From: CAXXOK01 sp963664595
GTDB taxonomy: Bacteria; Bacillota; Clostridia; Christensenellales; Aristaeellaceae
Length of the DNA: 64,000 nucleotides
Reading direction: 5' to 3'
Assembly: GCA_963664595.2 (NCBI GenBank)
Contig: CAXXOK010000006.1
Location: forward strand, 124,001-188,000
Part shown: positions 44,076 to 52,737 of the stretch, piece after piece
Layout: each line of letters begins with the position of its first letter
How positions within the stretch are numbered: position 1 is the first letter of the stretch
The notes under the pieces: generated by a model
The model's input: only the letters and a program-made list of their open reading frames with translations
The model's database searches: none
Told to the model about the DNA's origin: nothing
Program-made: the position numbers and the translations under genes

Positions 44076-44700
44076 TGTATTCTCCTTGCGTTGCTACGAC
44101 ATAGGCCAGCGGGAACGAAGCGTTGAGCAAAACGGAATCCGTAACGGTAAATCTGTTTTCCCCAAGGAATGTGTGATAGCTCCGTTCCGTCCACCTGTGA
44201 TAGGCGCGAAAACCCGTAACCGACATCACCCTTGATAAAAAGGCGGCCTTTTTGCTTCCGGCATGAACAAAGGTTGGTGCAATCAGCTTTCCGTGCGGCT
44301 TCAAAACCCTGCGGATTTCGCGTAGGGCCTTTTCCGCATTCGGCATGATATGGAGGGTGTTGGCGATAATGACGGCATCGAAGGTTGCATCGGGAAAGGA
44401 AAGGGCACAGGCATCCTGCAGGCCGAACCGAACATTCGTTACGCCCGCTCCCCGTGCCTTTTGTTTCGCCGCTTCAATCATCCCGGGCGAAAAATCCACA
44501 GCGTCGATCTGTTTAACGTGGCTGGAGAGGCCAAGGGCGATCAGCCCCGTGCCCGTGGCAACCTCCAGCACCTGATCCCCCGGCTTCAGGATATCCTTCA
44601 TCCGATCGGTCATGATTTGGTATGCGTCCATGTCTGATCGCATAAAGCGGTCGTATATCCCCGCAAACCGGCTCCATACCGCGTCTTCTTTTCTCGGCAT
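44059..44700 (-). CDS. class I SAM-dependent methyltransferase
   Basis: This 213-residue protein resembles phosphatidylethanolamine/ubiquinone-type methyltransferases. The N-terminus WSRFAGIYDRFM is followed by motif I VLEVATGTGLIALGLSS near residue 45, IDAVDFSPGMIEAAKQKA and FDAVIIANTLHIMP near 110. The operator at 44747-44762 lies 47 bases upstream of the ATG (AGGAGG present). It is co-transcribed with the next methyltransferase. Class I methyltransferases recur in this window behind the same palindrome. Confidence 0.88.
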   Translation of the reverse strand: MPRKEDAVWSRFAGIYDRFMRSDMDAYQIMTDRMKDILKPGDQVLEVATGTGLIALGLSSHVKQIDAVDFSPGMIEAAKQKARGAGVTNVRFGLQDACALSFPDATFDAVIIANTLHIMPNAEKALREIRRVLKPHGKLIAPTFVHAGSKKAAFLSRVMSVTGFRAYHRWTERSYHTFLGENRFTVTDSVLLNASFPLAYVVATQGEYNAAEN

Positions 44701-44746
44701 CGTATTTCCTCCTGCAATCCGCTGTTGTGCGGTGGCTTCCGCGGAG

Positions 44747-44762
44747 GTTAGATACGTCTAAC
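44747..44762. promoter_or_regulatory. operator 6, GTTAG-N6-CTAAC
   Basis: Perfect arms, spacer ATACGT, upstream of the two minus-strand methyltransferases. On that strand a weak promoter TTTACT-N17-CATACT ends directly at the operator. Confidence 0.88.
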
Positions 44763-44846
44763 AGTATGGCATATTTTTCTGCATAAGTAAATACGCTCCC
44801 AATATCATCATGTCATTATAAATTCCAGAAATTGCCGTATTGTGTG

Positions 44847-44875
44847 TTGACAAACCGGGAAAGCGATGATACAGT
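44847..44875 (+). promoter_or_regulatory. promoter of TetR gene 1
   Basis: TTGACA (44847-44852), 17 bases, TACAGT (44870-44875). Confidence 0.8.
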
Positions 44876-44890
44876 GATAATCGCATTACC

Positions 44891-44905
44891 GATAATTGAA
44901 TTATC
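44891..44905. promoter_or_regulatory. palindrome, candidate TetR-1 autoregulatory operator
   Basis: GATAATT-G-AATTATC is a perfect 15-bp palindrome between the predicted transcript start and the ribosome binding site of TetR gene 1. It differs from the GTTAG-N6-CTAAC sites. It resembles a Fur box only superficially, because the spacing of the GATAAT units is wrong. Confidence 0.55.
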
Positions 44906-44924
44906 AGTAAAGAGGAGAATTGCA

Positions 44925-45548
44925 GTGTCGAACCCGGATCACACCCTGGATCCCAAAATTCTGGAAAGCGCAAAGCAGGAATTTTTGCTTCACGGCTATG
45001 AAAAATCCTCGTTAAAAACGATATGCGAAAACGCCGGCGTTACCACCGGCGCGCTGTACCGGCGCTACAAGGGCAAGGAGGATTTGTTTTCCGCCGTAGT
45101 GGCTGATACGCTTGGCGCCCTGAACGCCTATGCGGACGAAAAAAGGCAGCTCCGTCCCGAAGCGCTGTCCGACAGCGATCTTGTGAACCTGTGGGAAATG
45201 GACGAGGCGGCCATGATGGCCTGGTTCAAGTTCCTGTATCAGTATCATGATGGATTTGTTCTGCTGATCAAGTGCTCGGAGGGCACGGCCTATTCCAATT
45301 TTCAGCACGAATGGGTGGAAATGGTGACGGATAAAATCTATTGCTTTCTTGAAGAGCTCTATAAAAGGAACTTGGTGCGAACACTCATTTCCAAGGCGGA
45401 GCTGCACATTCTGCAATCCGCCTATTGGACGACGATCTACGAACCGTTTATCCACGGCTTTTCCTGGGGGCAGATCGAAGCGCACTGCAAGCGCACGTGC
45501 CGTTTCCTGCATTGGAAGGAGGCATTGGAGCTGCAAGCTCCATCTTAG
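44925..45548 (+). CDS. TetR-family transcriptional regulator 1
   Basis: This 207-residue regulator has the TetR helix-turn-helix at residues 12-55 (GYEKSSLKTICENAGVTTGALYRRYKG read in part: TGALYRRYKGKEDLF). A ligand-binding domain rich in aromatic residues follows. The start is GTG 44925, 7 bases after GAGGAG; the longer in-frame ATG runs through the promoter. It has its own promoter and palindrome. It stands directly before the first ABC/ECF module and probably tunes it in response to a small molecule. It is a relative of TetR 2. Confidence 0.88.
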   Translation: MSNPDHTLDPKILESAKQEFLLHGYEKSSLKTICENAGVTTGALYRRYKGKEDLFSAVVADTLGALNAYADEKRQLRPEALSDSDLVNLWEMDEAAMMAWFKFLYQYHDGFVLLIKCSEGTAYSNFQHEWVEMVTDKIYCFLEELYKRNLVRTLISKAELHILQSAYWTTIYEPFIHGFSWGQIEAHCKRTCRFLHWKEALELQAPS

Positions 45549-45568
45549 AAAAACGCCGTTTCTCTGGA

Positions 45569-45596
45569 ATCCCTCTGTACGGAGGGATCTTATTTT
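45569..45596 (+). terminator. terminator after TetR gene 1
   Basis: ATCCCTC and GAGGGAT (45569-45575, 45582-45588) form a 7-bp stem followed by CTTATTTT. It separates the regulator transcript from the next operon. Confidence 0.65.
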
Positions 45597-45604
45597 GGCT
45601 CACG

Positions 45605-45620
45605 GTTAGTCACTTCTAAC
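45605..45620. promoter_or_regulatory. operator 7, GTTAG-N6-CTAAC
   Basis: Perfect arms, spacer TCACTT, 38 bases before the first half-ABC transporter gene of module 1. Confidence 0.88.
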
Positions 45621-45642
45621 TACAGACGAGGAGGAATGCACT

Positions 45643-47394
45643 CTGTTTAAAAAGGTATTGGGGTACGCCGGAGAATACCGCCGGCTTACCTTCGGCGCAG
45701 CGGCGGCTATGGTGGTCGGTATCATCCTGAATGTGCTGCCGTTTTGGTTTGTTTATCAGCTTATTGCGCCGCTTTTGCTGCACGAAACGCTTTCGGCGTC
45801 CGGCATCATATGGCGTGTTTGCGCCATCGCGGCCTGTGGTGTGCTGTATGCGGTGTTTTACATTTGGGGGCTTTCACTTTCACATGAATCGGCATACCAT
45901 ACGCTGAAAAATATCAGGATTTCCCTGCAGGGGAAAATGGAGCGTCTCCCGCTGGGGACGATCCAGGAAAAGGGCGTCGGCTCCGTAAAGAAGATGTTCA
46001 TCGACGATATCGAAAGCATCGAGCTGCTGCTTGCCCACGCGCTGCCGGAGGGGCTGGCCAATTTCGCGGTCCCCGCGATGGTTTTCATCGCTATGTTTTT
46101 TGTCGATTGGCGGCTTGCGTTGCTTTCGCTCTGCTCGCTGCCGCTGGGCCTTTTCGCCATGGGCGGGATGTACGGCGCGGGAAAAAACAGAATGAACGAA
46201 TACTATACCGCGGCGCGGAAGATGAACAACACGATCGTGGAGTACATCAACGGCATGGAGGTCGTGAAGGTTTTCAACCGGGACGGCGAATCCTACAGGC
46301 GCTTTGAAAAGGACGTGAGAAGCTACCGCGATTTCACGCTCGCGTGGTACAAAATCTGCTGGCCGTGGATGGCGCTGTACAACAGCATTCTTCCCTGCAT
46401 CGCGCTTTTCACGCTGCCGGTCGGCGCATATCTCGTGCTGACGGGCTATTCCACGCTGCCGAACCTGGCGCTTGTGCTGTGCATGTCATTCGGCGTCGGC
46501 GCGCCGCTTCTGCGCGGGCTTAGCTTCGTGGGGCTGATGCCGCAGATCAACTACAAAATCGAAAACCTCGAACAGATGATGAACGCCCCGGCCCTTGTGC
46601 AGACAGATGCGCCGTTTCAGGGCGGCGGCCACGACATTTCCTTTGAGAACGTGCGGTTTGCGTACAACGAGGACGAGGTGATCCACGGCGTTTCCCTGCA
46701 CATACCGGAAGGAACGCTGACGGCGCTGGTGGGCGAATCCGGCAGCGGAAAATCGACGCTTGCAAAGCTGCTGGTGCATTACTACGATATCACGGAGGGC
46801 AGCATCAAGCTCGGCGGGCAGGACATCCGGGAGATGAGCGTGGAAGCGCTCAACAACGAGATTTCCTACGTGGCGCAGGAGCAGTTTCTATTCAATATCA
46901 GCCTTTTGGAGAATATCCGCTTGGGCAAGCCGGACGCTACCGACGAGGAGGTGCTGGCGGCCGCCGAAAAGGCGCAGTGCGGTGCGTTTCTGGCGCGACT
47001 GGAAAAGGGCATCCATACCATGGCGGGAGACGGCGGCAAGCAGCTTTCCGGCGGGGAACGGCAGCGGATTTCGCTGGCGCGAGCTATTTTGAAAAACGCG
47101 CCCGTCGTTGTGCTGGACGAGGCTACCGCCTTTATGGACCCGGAAAACGAGGAGAAAATGAATCGGGCGATCGCGGAAGTGATCCGGGGCAAAACCGTAG
47201 TCGTAATCGCGCACAGGCTGCAATCCATCACGCAGGCCGATACCATTTGCGTATTGAAGAACGGGGAGCTCGCGGCAGCGGGGACGCACGAAGCGCTTGT
47301 GCAAACCTGCGGCGAGTATCAAACGCTGTGGGCGGCGGCACAGGAAAGCGCGCAATGGACGGTCAGTGCGGGGAAAGGCGGCGATATTCAATGA
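45643..47394 (+). CDS. exporter-type ABC half-transporter, module 1 first partner
   Basis: The 583-residue protein has six N-terminal helices (about 1-310) and a C-terminal ATPase domain. The ATPase has Walker A GESGSGKST, Q-loop YVAQEQFLF, signature LSGGERQRISLARA, Walker B VVVLDEAT and H-loop VIAHRL, all intact. Despite the exporter fold, relatives such as YbtP/Q and IrtA/B import siderophores. The likely start is a CTG at 45643, 8 bases after GAGGAGG; it yields LFKKVLGYAGEYRR at the N-terminus. The TTG at 45658 has no site. It is coupled by ATGA overlap to its partner. Confidence 0.88.
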   Translation: MFKKVLGYAGEYRRLTFGAAAAMVVGIILNVLPFWFVYQLIAPLLLHETLSASGIIWRVCAIAACGVLYAVFYIWGLSLSHESAYHTLKNIRISLQGKMERLPLGTIQEKGVGSVKKMFIDDIESIELLLAHALPEGLANFAVPAMVFIAMFFVDWRLALLSLCSLPLGLFAMGGMYGAGKNRMNEYYTAARKMNNTIVEYINGMEVVKVFNRDGESYRRFEKDVRSYRDFTLAWYKICWPWMALYNSILPCIALFTLPVGAYLVLTGYSTLPNLALVLCMSFGVGAPLLRGLSFVGLMPQINYKIENLEQMMNAPALVQTDAPFQGGGHDISFENVRFAYNEDEVIHGVSLHIPEGTLTALVGESGSGKSTLAKLLVHYYDITEGSIKLGGQDIREMSVEALNNEISYVAQEQFLFNISLLENIRLGKPDATDEEVLAAAEKAQCGAFLARLEKGIHTMAGDGGKQLSGGERQRISLARAILKNAPVVVLDEATAFMDPENEEKMNRAIAEVIRGKTVVVIAHRLQSITQADTICVLKNGELAAAGTHEALVQTCGEYQTLWAAAQESAQWTVSAGKGGDIQ

Positions 47395-49151
47395 TTGCTC
47401 TTATGAAACGCATTCTCTCGGTCGCGGGAAAATACAAAACAAGGATCCAGTCCGCGTTCATCTTTTCGTTTTTGAAATCGTTTCTGGCCAAGGCACCGAT
47501 CATGATCGGCTTCTTCACGCTCGCCGCGTTTTTCAACGGGCAGATGTCCGTACGAAGCTGCTGGCTGGCGGGCGCGGCGATGCTTGCGTGCCTCCTTTTG
47601 CAAATCGTGTTCCACCATATTTCGGACAGGCTGCAATCGGCGGCGGGCTTTCAAATCTTTTCCGATATGCGCATGCGGCTCGGCGCGCACCTGCGGAAAA
47701 TGCCCATGGGCTATTTCACCGAAGGGAATATCGGCAAGATCAGCTCGGTGCTGTCCACCGACATGGTGTTCATCGAGGAAAACTGCATGATGACGCTCGC
47801 GGATATGATGAGCTACATCCTTTCCGAAACGATCATGATCGTATTTCTGTTGTTCTTCAACGTTTGGATCGGCCTTGCAGCGCTCCTGTTCATGCCGGTC
47901 ATCCTATGGATCGGTAAAGGCCTGAAAAAAGCCGGCATCGAAAACTCCACCATACGGCAGGAGCAGAGCGAAAACCTGACGGAAGCGGTGCTGGATTTCA
48001 CCGAGGGCATCGGGATCATCAAAAGCTATAACCTGCTGGGGGAAAAATCCAGGGAGCTGACGGATAACTTCATTGAAAGCTGCGATTCGAACATCCGCTT
48101 TGAAGAGCAGTATTCGCCGTACCAGCGCAGGCTGAACATTACCTTCGGGTTCGGCTGTGCCGCCGTTGCCGCCGTAGCCTTGTTTTTGAACGGCGCCGCG
48201 CGGCTGGACGTAACCTACGCCGTGGGCGTTATGCTGTTCGTTCTGGAGTTGTTCGGTCCGCTCAAGGCACTGTACGGGCAGGCGGCCCGCCTGACCGTGA
48301 TGAACAGCTGTATGGACCGGATTGAGGCTGTATTTGCCGAGAAGGAGCTGCCGGACGGCTGCACGCAAACGATCCCGGAAAGCGGAGACGCCCCGGAAAT
48401 CGAATTCCGGAACGTTAGTTTTTCCTACGGGGAACAGGAGGTTTTGCACAACGTGTCCTTCACCGTCTCAAAAAACCAAATGGTTGCGCTTGCCGGTCCC
48501 TCCGGCGGTGGAAAATCGACGATCGCGAATTTGCTGGCACGCTTTTGGGACGTCGGCGGCGGGCAGGTGCTGGTGCGCGGCCGGGATGTGCGCGACGTGA
48601 GCCTGTGTGACCTGATGGATCACATCAGCATGGTGTTCCAGCGGGTGTACCTATTTCAGGACACGATATACAGCAATATCATCATGGGCCGCCCGGACGC
48701 GACCCGTGAAGAGGTGATCGCCGCAGCCCAAAAGGCGCGCTGCTACGATTTCATCACGGCGCTGCCGAACGGCTTTGATACCGTGATCGGCGAGGGCGGC
48801 GAAACGCTGTCCGGCGGAGAGAAGCAGCGGATATCCATTGCACGCTGCATTTTAAAGGACGCGCCCATCGTGATTCTGGACGAAGCTACGGCCAGCGTGG
48901 ACGTGGATAACGAGCGGTATATTCAGGAGGCGATCAGCGAGCTCTGCCGGGGGAAAACCCTGCTGGTAATTGCGCACCGGCTGAATACCATCCAAAACGC
49001 GGATCAAATCCTGGTGATCGCCAACGGCGAAATCGCACAGGCAGGCACGCACGAAACGCTGATGCGGGCGGACGGCATCTACCATGATTTTGTTACGGTT
49101 CGCCATCAAAGCAAGGGTTGGAGCCAGCGGCCGTCCGCAAGCCTTGGATAA
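47391..49151 (+). CDS. exporter-type ABC half-transporter, module 1 second partner
   Basis: This 586-residue protein has six helices and an ATPase domain with GPSGGGKST, SMVFQRVYLFQDTI, LSGGEKQRISIARC, IVILDEAT and VIAHRL, all functional by eye. It overlaps the first partner by ATGA, so a heterodimer is expected. The second-partner proteins of all three pairs share LPNGFDTVIGEGG-type and SMVFQ-VYLF sequences that the first partners lack, so the pairs arose by duplication of a two-gene unit. The long upstream extension of the frame lies inside the partner gene and is not real. Confidence 0.92.
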   Translation: MIALMKRILSVAGKYKTRIQSAFIFSFLKSFLAKAPIMIGFFTLAAFFNGQMSVRSCWLAGAAMLACLLLQIVFHHISDRLQSAAGFQIFSDMRMRLGAHLRKMPMGYFTEGNIGKISSVLSTDMVFIEENCMMTLADMMSYILSETIMIVFLLFFNVWIGLAALLFMPVILWIGKGLKKAGIENSTIRQEQSENLTEAVLDFTEGIGIIKSYNLLGEKSRELTDNFIESCDSNIRFEEQYSPYQRRLNITFGFGCAAVAAVALFLNGAARLDVTYAVGVMLFVLELFGPLKALYGQAARLTVMNSCMDRIEAVFAEKELPDGCTQTIPESGDAPEIEFRNVSFSYGEQEVLHNVSFTVSKNQMVALAGPSGGGKSTIANLLARFWDVGGGQVLVRGRDVRDVSLCDLMDHISMVFQRVYLFQDTIYSNIIMGRPDATREEVIAAAQKARCYDFITALPNGFDTVIGEGGETLSGGEKQRISIARCILKDAPIVILDEATASVDVDNERYIQEAISELCRGKTLLVIAHRLNTIQNADQILVIANGEIAQAGTHETLMRADGIYHDFVTVRHQSKGWSQRPSASLG

Positions 49152-49179
49152 CCGTATATAACGTAAAACGGAGAATGCT

Positions 49180-49878
49180 ATGCCGAAGATAACATTGGAT
49201 CCCAGAACAAAAATGCTGATGTTGCTGCTGATTATCCTGTTTACGGTATTTTCCCCGACGCTTGCGCAAGAGATTACGATGATCGCCCTGATCGCCGTTG
49301 CGGCATTTCTGCACAGGGCGTATCAGCGCGGGCTTCTGTTTCTTGCGGCCTATGCCGGCCTGCGGGTGATCCTGGCCCTGTGCGCAACCCATCCCAATAC
49401 CGCGGGAGCGATCCTCATGATGATCTGCGCGGTGTTGTGCAAGATGCTGCCGGCGGTGATGTTCGCGTTCTGTGTGCTGCTGAAAACCAAAATCAGCTCG
49501 CTGATCACCGGAATGCAGCGCATGAAAATACCGCAGAAAATCACCATTACGCTGGCGGCGGCGCTGCGGTTCATCCCAACAGCGCTTGAGGAGAACCGGA
49601 ATATCCGGGATGCCATGAAACTGCGTGGCATACAGGCCGGCCCGAAAAACCTGATCACCCGCCCCGGACTCGTTTTGGAGGGTGCGATCATTCCGCTGAT
49701 GCTCAGAAGCGCCGTCATCGCCGAGGAGCTGTCCGCGTCGTCCGTCACCAGAGGGCTGGACAGCGGCAGAAAGCGCACCAGCATCGAGGAGCTGCGGTTT
49801 CGGCCTATCGACTGGCTTTGCCTCGCCGCGTTTTTTCTGCCCACGGCGCTTCATTTGCTGGGAGGGCTGCGGAAATGA
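49180..49878 (+). CDS. ecfT: ECF transporter T component, module 1
   Basis: This 232-residue membrane protein has about five helices and the two coupling motifs of EcfT: ALRFIPTALEENRNIRDAMKL with following RGIQ near residue 135, and SSVTRGLDSGRKRTS near residue 190. The A-R-G type motifs dock into the ATPase pair. It is encoded between the half-transporters and the double ATPase. Its stop codon overlaps the start of the ATPase gene (ATGA). Confidence 0.9.
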   Translation: MPKITLDPRTKMLMLLLIILFTVFSPTLAQEITMIALIAVAAFLHRAYQRGLLFLAAYAGLRVILALCATHPNTAGAILMMICAVLCKMLPAVMFAFCVLLKTKISSLITGMQRMKIPQKITITLAAALRFIPTALEENRNIRDAMKLRGIQAGPKNLITRPGLVLEGAIIPLMLRSAVIAEELSASSVTRGLDSGRKRTSIEELRFRPIDWLCLAAFFLPTALHLLGGLRK

Positions 49879-51338
49879 TCCGGTTTGACGATGTTTCCTT
49901 CCAGTATGCCGACGGCAGCGGTGTTTCCCACCTCAGCTTCCGCATCGCAAAGGGCGAGTGCGTCGTTTTCGTGGGCGCGAGCGGCTGCGGAAAAACAACG
50001 GTTACTCGCCTGATCAACGGCCTTGCGCCGCACTTTTACCACGGGGATTTTTCCGGCTCTGTCAAAATCATGGGAGAATCGGATGCGCGGCTGCTGCCTG
50101 AAAACCTTGCAGATACCGTCGGCTCGGTATTCCAAAATCCGCGAAGCCAGTTCTTTACGCTGGATACCGACAGCGAGGTGGCGTTCGCAGCCGAGAACCT
50201 CGCCCGGCCGCCGGAGCAAATCAGGCGCAATATGGCGCATGCCGTGCAGACCCTGGGCATCCGGCGCCTGATGGGAAGGGATATCCTGAGCCTTTCCGGC
50301 GGCGAAAAACAGCTGGTTGCCATGGCGTCCGCCATGACGAACGAACCCGAAATCCTCGTGCTGGACGAGCCCTCCGCAAATTTGGATGTTCTTTCGATCC
50401 GGGAGCTGCAAAACGCAATCCGGCGGCTTAAGCGGGCCGGAAAAACGATCGTTATCGCGGAGCACCGGCTGTATTACCTGATGGACATCGCGGATCGGCT
50501 GATCCATATGGAAAAGGGAGAAGTCACACACCAATGGAGCGCCCGTGAGTTCGCGGCGCTTCCCGAAAGCCAGCTGCGAAGCCTGTGCTTGCGAACGCCG
50601 TTTCTGGAAATGCTTGAACCGGCCCGGCTAAAACAAGCCTTACCGGCTGGCCATATTCTGGAAACCGAAGCGATTGCCTTTTCTTATCAACAAAATACGC
50701 CTGTTTTATCCGATATCAGCTGCAGGCTCGGCCGGGGAGAAGTCGTTGGTTTAATCGGGAAAAACGGACAGGGGAAGTCCACCCTGTCCAGAATTCTGTG
50801 CGGTCTGGAACGGCAAAAGGACGGTACCGTCATCATAAACGGTAAGCAGCTTACCGCGAAACGGCGGCGCGCCGCCGCCTACCTCGTGATGCAGGAGCCG
50901 GGATATCAGCTGTTTACCGAAAGCGTGGAGCAGGAAATGCGGATGACCGCCGCTTCCCCGTCCGACGAACAAATCAAAGAAACGCTGGAGTTCCTTCAGC
51001 TCGGCAAGCTGGCGGAAAAGCATCCCATGAGCCTGTCGGGCGGCGAAAAGCAGCGGCTGTCCATCGGCGTGGCCATGATGCAGAACCGGGACATCCTGAT
51101 CCTGGACGAGCCGACAAGCGGGCTCGATTACGCCAACATGCTGCGAGTGGGAGAATTGGTGGCAAAGCTTCGGGAGCAAGGCAAGCTCGTGATCATCGTC
51201 TCCCATGATTACGAGTTGCTTTTGCAGACCTGTACCAGAATTCTGCATATGGATAACGGAACGATCAGCCGGGACTATATGCTTGATCATACACATCTAC
51301 ATTGGCTGCGGGACTTCTTTGTTCCCGGGGAGGAGTAA
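49875..51338 (+). CDS. fused ECF double ATPase, module 1
   Basis: This 487-residue protein joins EcfA and EcfA'. Domain 1 has GASGCGKTT, VFQNPRSQFF, LSGGEKQLVAMASAM and ILVLDEPSANLD. Domain 2 has GKNGQGKST, MQEPGYQLFTESV, LSGGEKQRLSIGVAM and ILILDEPTSGLD. Group I ECF systems such as MptD-associated and heme-type SiaFGH use this organisation. The start is ATG 49875, overlapping the ecfT stop; the earlier in-frame ATG lies inside ecfT. It powers the S component encoded next. Confidence 0.92.
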   Translation: MIRFDDVSFQYADGSGVSHLSFRIAKGECVVFVGASGCGKTTVTRLINGLAPHFYHGDFSGSVKIMGESDARLLPENLADTVGSVFQNPRSQFFTLDTDSEVAFAAENLARPPEQIRRNMAHAVQTLGIRRLMGRDILSLSGGEKQLVAMASAMTNEPEILVLDEPSANLDVLSIRELQNAIRRLKRAGKTIVIAEHRLYYLMDIADRLIHMEKGEVTHQWSAREFAALPESQLRSLCLRTPFLEMLEPARLKQALPAGHILETEAIAFSYQQNTPVLSDISCRLGRGEVVGLIGKNGQGKSTLSRILCGLERQKDGTVIINGKQLTAKRRRAAAYLVMQEPGYQLFTESVEQEMRMTAASPSDEQIKETLEFLQLGKLAEKHPMSLSGGEKQRLSIGVAMMQNRDILILDEPTSGLDYANMLRVGELVAKLREQGKLVIIVSHDYELLLQTCTRILHMDNGTISRDYMLDHTHLHWLRDFFVPGEE

Positions 51339-51935
51339 ATGATGGGCGCTCAGGGAAACGAAAAACTGACAACGAGGGACCTCATCACACTGGCTGTATT
51401 CACGGTGCTGTTCTCTCTGATCATGATGGTGATCAACTTCATCGGTGCGATTCCCGTGCTGCATCCGTTCGCCGCGGGCATCAGCCTGATTCCATGCGGT
51501 ATTGTGTGGATGTATCTGCGGGCCAAGGTGCCGAAAACTGGCAGCGTTTTTATTCAGGTGATCGTCATGCTGCTGATCTATCTTCTGCTGGGCAGCGCCT
51601 GGTGGCAGCTGCTTATCATGGCCGTTGCGAGCATCATCGTGGAGCTGGTTACGCAGCCGCGCCAGAAAAACATCCGGAAAATTACCGTTGGATATGTCCT
51701 GTTCGGCGTTTTCTACACGGCGATTGCCAACCTGCCGCCGCTGATTGCCTGCGACTATTACTACAACAGCTGCATCACCAACATGGAGCCCGATCTGGTC
51801 AACCGTATCATCGCATTCATGACGGTGCCCGTTGTGATCGCCAGCCTGATTCTTTCCGTTCTTTGCTCGCTGCTCGGCGTATACCTCGGAAGGAAAATGC
51901 TGAAAAAGCACTTCGACCGGGCCGGAATTTGCTAA
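51339..51935 (+). CDS. MptD/Trep_Strep-family ECF substrate-binding S component, module 1
   Basis: This 198-residue protein has five or six helices and the family features TTRDLITLAVFTVLFSLIMM at the N-terminus and LGRKMLKKHFDRAGIC at the C-terminus. It matches the MptD family of putative ECF S components (TIGR02185). In Group A Streptococcus a comparable ECF transporter, SiaFGH, takes up heme; other members have no known substrate. The ATG directly follows the ATPase stop codon. The gene closes module 1. Confidence 0.88.
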   Translation: MMGAQGNEKLTTRDLITLAVFTVLFSLIMMVINFIGAIPVLHPFAAGISLIPCGIVWMYLRAKVPKTGSVFIQVIVMLLIYLLLGSAWWQLLIMAVASIIVELVTQPRQKNIRKITVGYVLFGVFYTAIANLPPLIACDYYYNSCITNMEPDLVNRIIAFMTVPVVIASLILSVLCSLLGVYLGRKMLKKHFDRAGIC

Positions 51936-51971
51936 AACACTTCGATTCGGAAAATATATCCGAAGAATGTA

Positions 51972-52000
51972 TTGACAATTTACCGATTCCGCAGTAATGT
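51972..52000 (+). promoter_or_regulatory. promoter of TetR gene 2
   Basis: TTGACA (51972-51977), 17 bases, TAATGT (51995-52000). An imperfect 26-bp dyad (GTAACACC...CTGCTAC, 51999-52024) overlaps the start point and may be the TetR 2 operator. Confidence 0.75.
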
Positions 52001-52043
52001 AACACCGTTATATAGCACTGCTACATCGGGAGGAGACAATCGC

Positions 52044-52664
52044 TTGACGGATATCGACGGCACCACGCTGCAGAAAATCAAAACCGAAGGAAAGCGGGAG
52101 TTCCTCGAAAAGGGCTTCAAGGATGCCTCCCTCCGCAATATCGTAAAGCGTGCCGGTGTAACCACCGGTGCGTTTTACGGCTATTATCCCGATAAGGGCG
52201 CGCTGTTCGAAGCGCTGGTGAGGCCTGTGGCCGACGGTATCCTCAACATGTTTTCGGAAATGGAAACGGATTTTCTGGAGGGGCTGGACGCTGGCACCGA
52301 CCCCGGCGCCTACCGCATGGACGGCTTCAGCATCCGATGCTTTATCGACTATATCTACGATCATTACGACGCGTTCAAGCTGCTGTTTACCTGCGCTGCC
52401 GGAACGGTGTTCGGTAATTTTATGGATACACTGGTCGAGCTGGACGTAACCTCATTCTACCGTTATTTCGACTGGCTGGAGCAGGCTGGCATTCCATTTC
52501 ACAAGCCGGATCGCAACCTGCTCCATATCCTCACCAACGCCCACTATTCCGCGATTTTTGAAATCGTGGTTCATGATATGCCCAAGGAAGCAGCGCTGTC
52601 GTATACCGATACGCTTCTCAAGTTCTTCATCAGCGGCTGGAACACCGTTTTCGAGCTGGAATAA
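52044..52664 (+). CDS. TetR-family transcriptional regulator 2
   Basis: This 206-residue regulator has a TetR helix-turn-helix at residues 9-50 (LRNIVKRAGVTTGAFYGYYP). Its aromatic ligand domain has FKLLFTCAAGTVFGNFMD, parallel to VLLIKCSEGTAYSNFQ in TetR 1, so the two are paralogs. The start is TTG 52044, after GGGAGGA; the longer frame runs into the promoter. It has its own promoter and dyad between modules 1 and 2, mirroring the placement of TetR 1 before module 1. Confidence 0.88.
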   Translation: MTDIDGTTLQKIKTEGKREFLEKGFKDASLRNIVKRAGVTTGAFYGYYPDKGALFEALVRPVADGILNMFSEMETDFLEGLDAGTDPGAYRMDGFSIRCFIDYIYDHYDAFKLLFTCAAGTVFGNFMDTLVELDVTSFYRYFDWLEQAGIPFHKPDRNLLHILTNAHYSAIFEIVVHDMPKEAALSYTDTLLKFFISGWNTVFELE

Positions 52665-52699
52665 AGGCAACGCATGTTCCAGCTTTTTTATACACTACG

Positions 52700-52715
52700 G
52701 TTAGACATATCTAAC
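52700..52715. promoter_or_regulatory. operator 8, GTTAG-N6-CTAAC
   Basis: Perfect arms, spacer ACATAT, 38 bases before the first half-transporter of module 2. A -10-like TATACA lies a few bases upstream. Confidence 0.9.
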
Positions 52716-52737
52716 TATAACAAGGAGGATTCCATCC

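Noticed and set aside
44891..44905. Fur box
   Set aside because: GATAAT units are present, but the 7-1-7 spacing of Fur sites is not met; the position fits a TetR operator better.
46977..47390. upstream extension of the second half-transporter of module 1
   Set aside because: This part lies inside the first partner gene in another frame. The ATGA overlap at 47391 gives the natural start.
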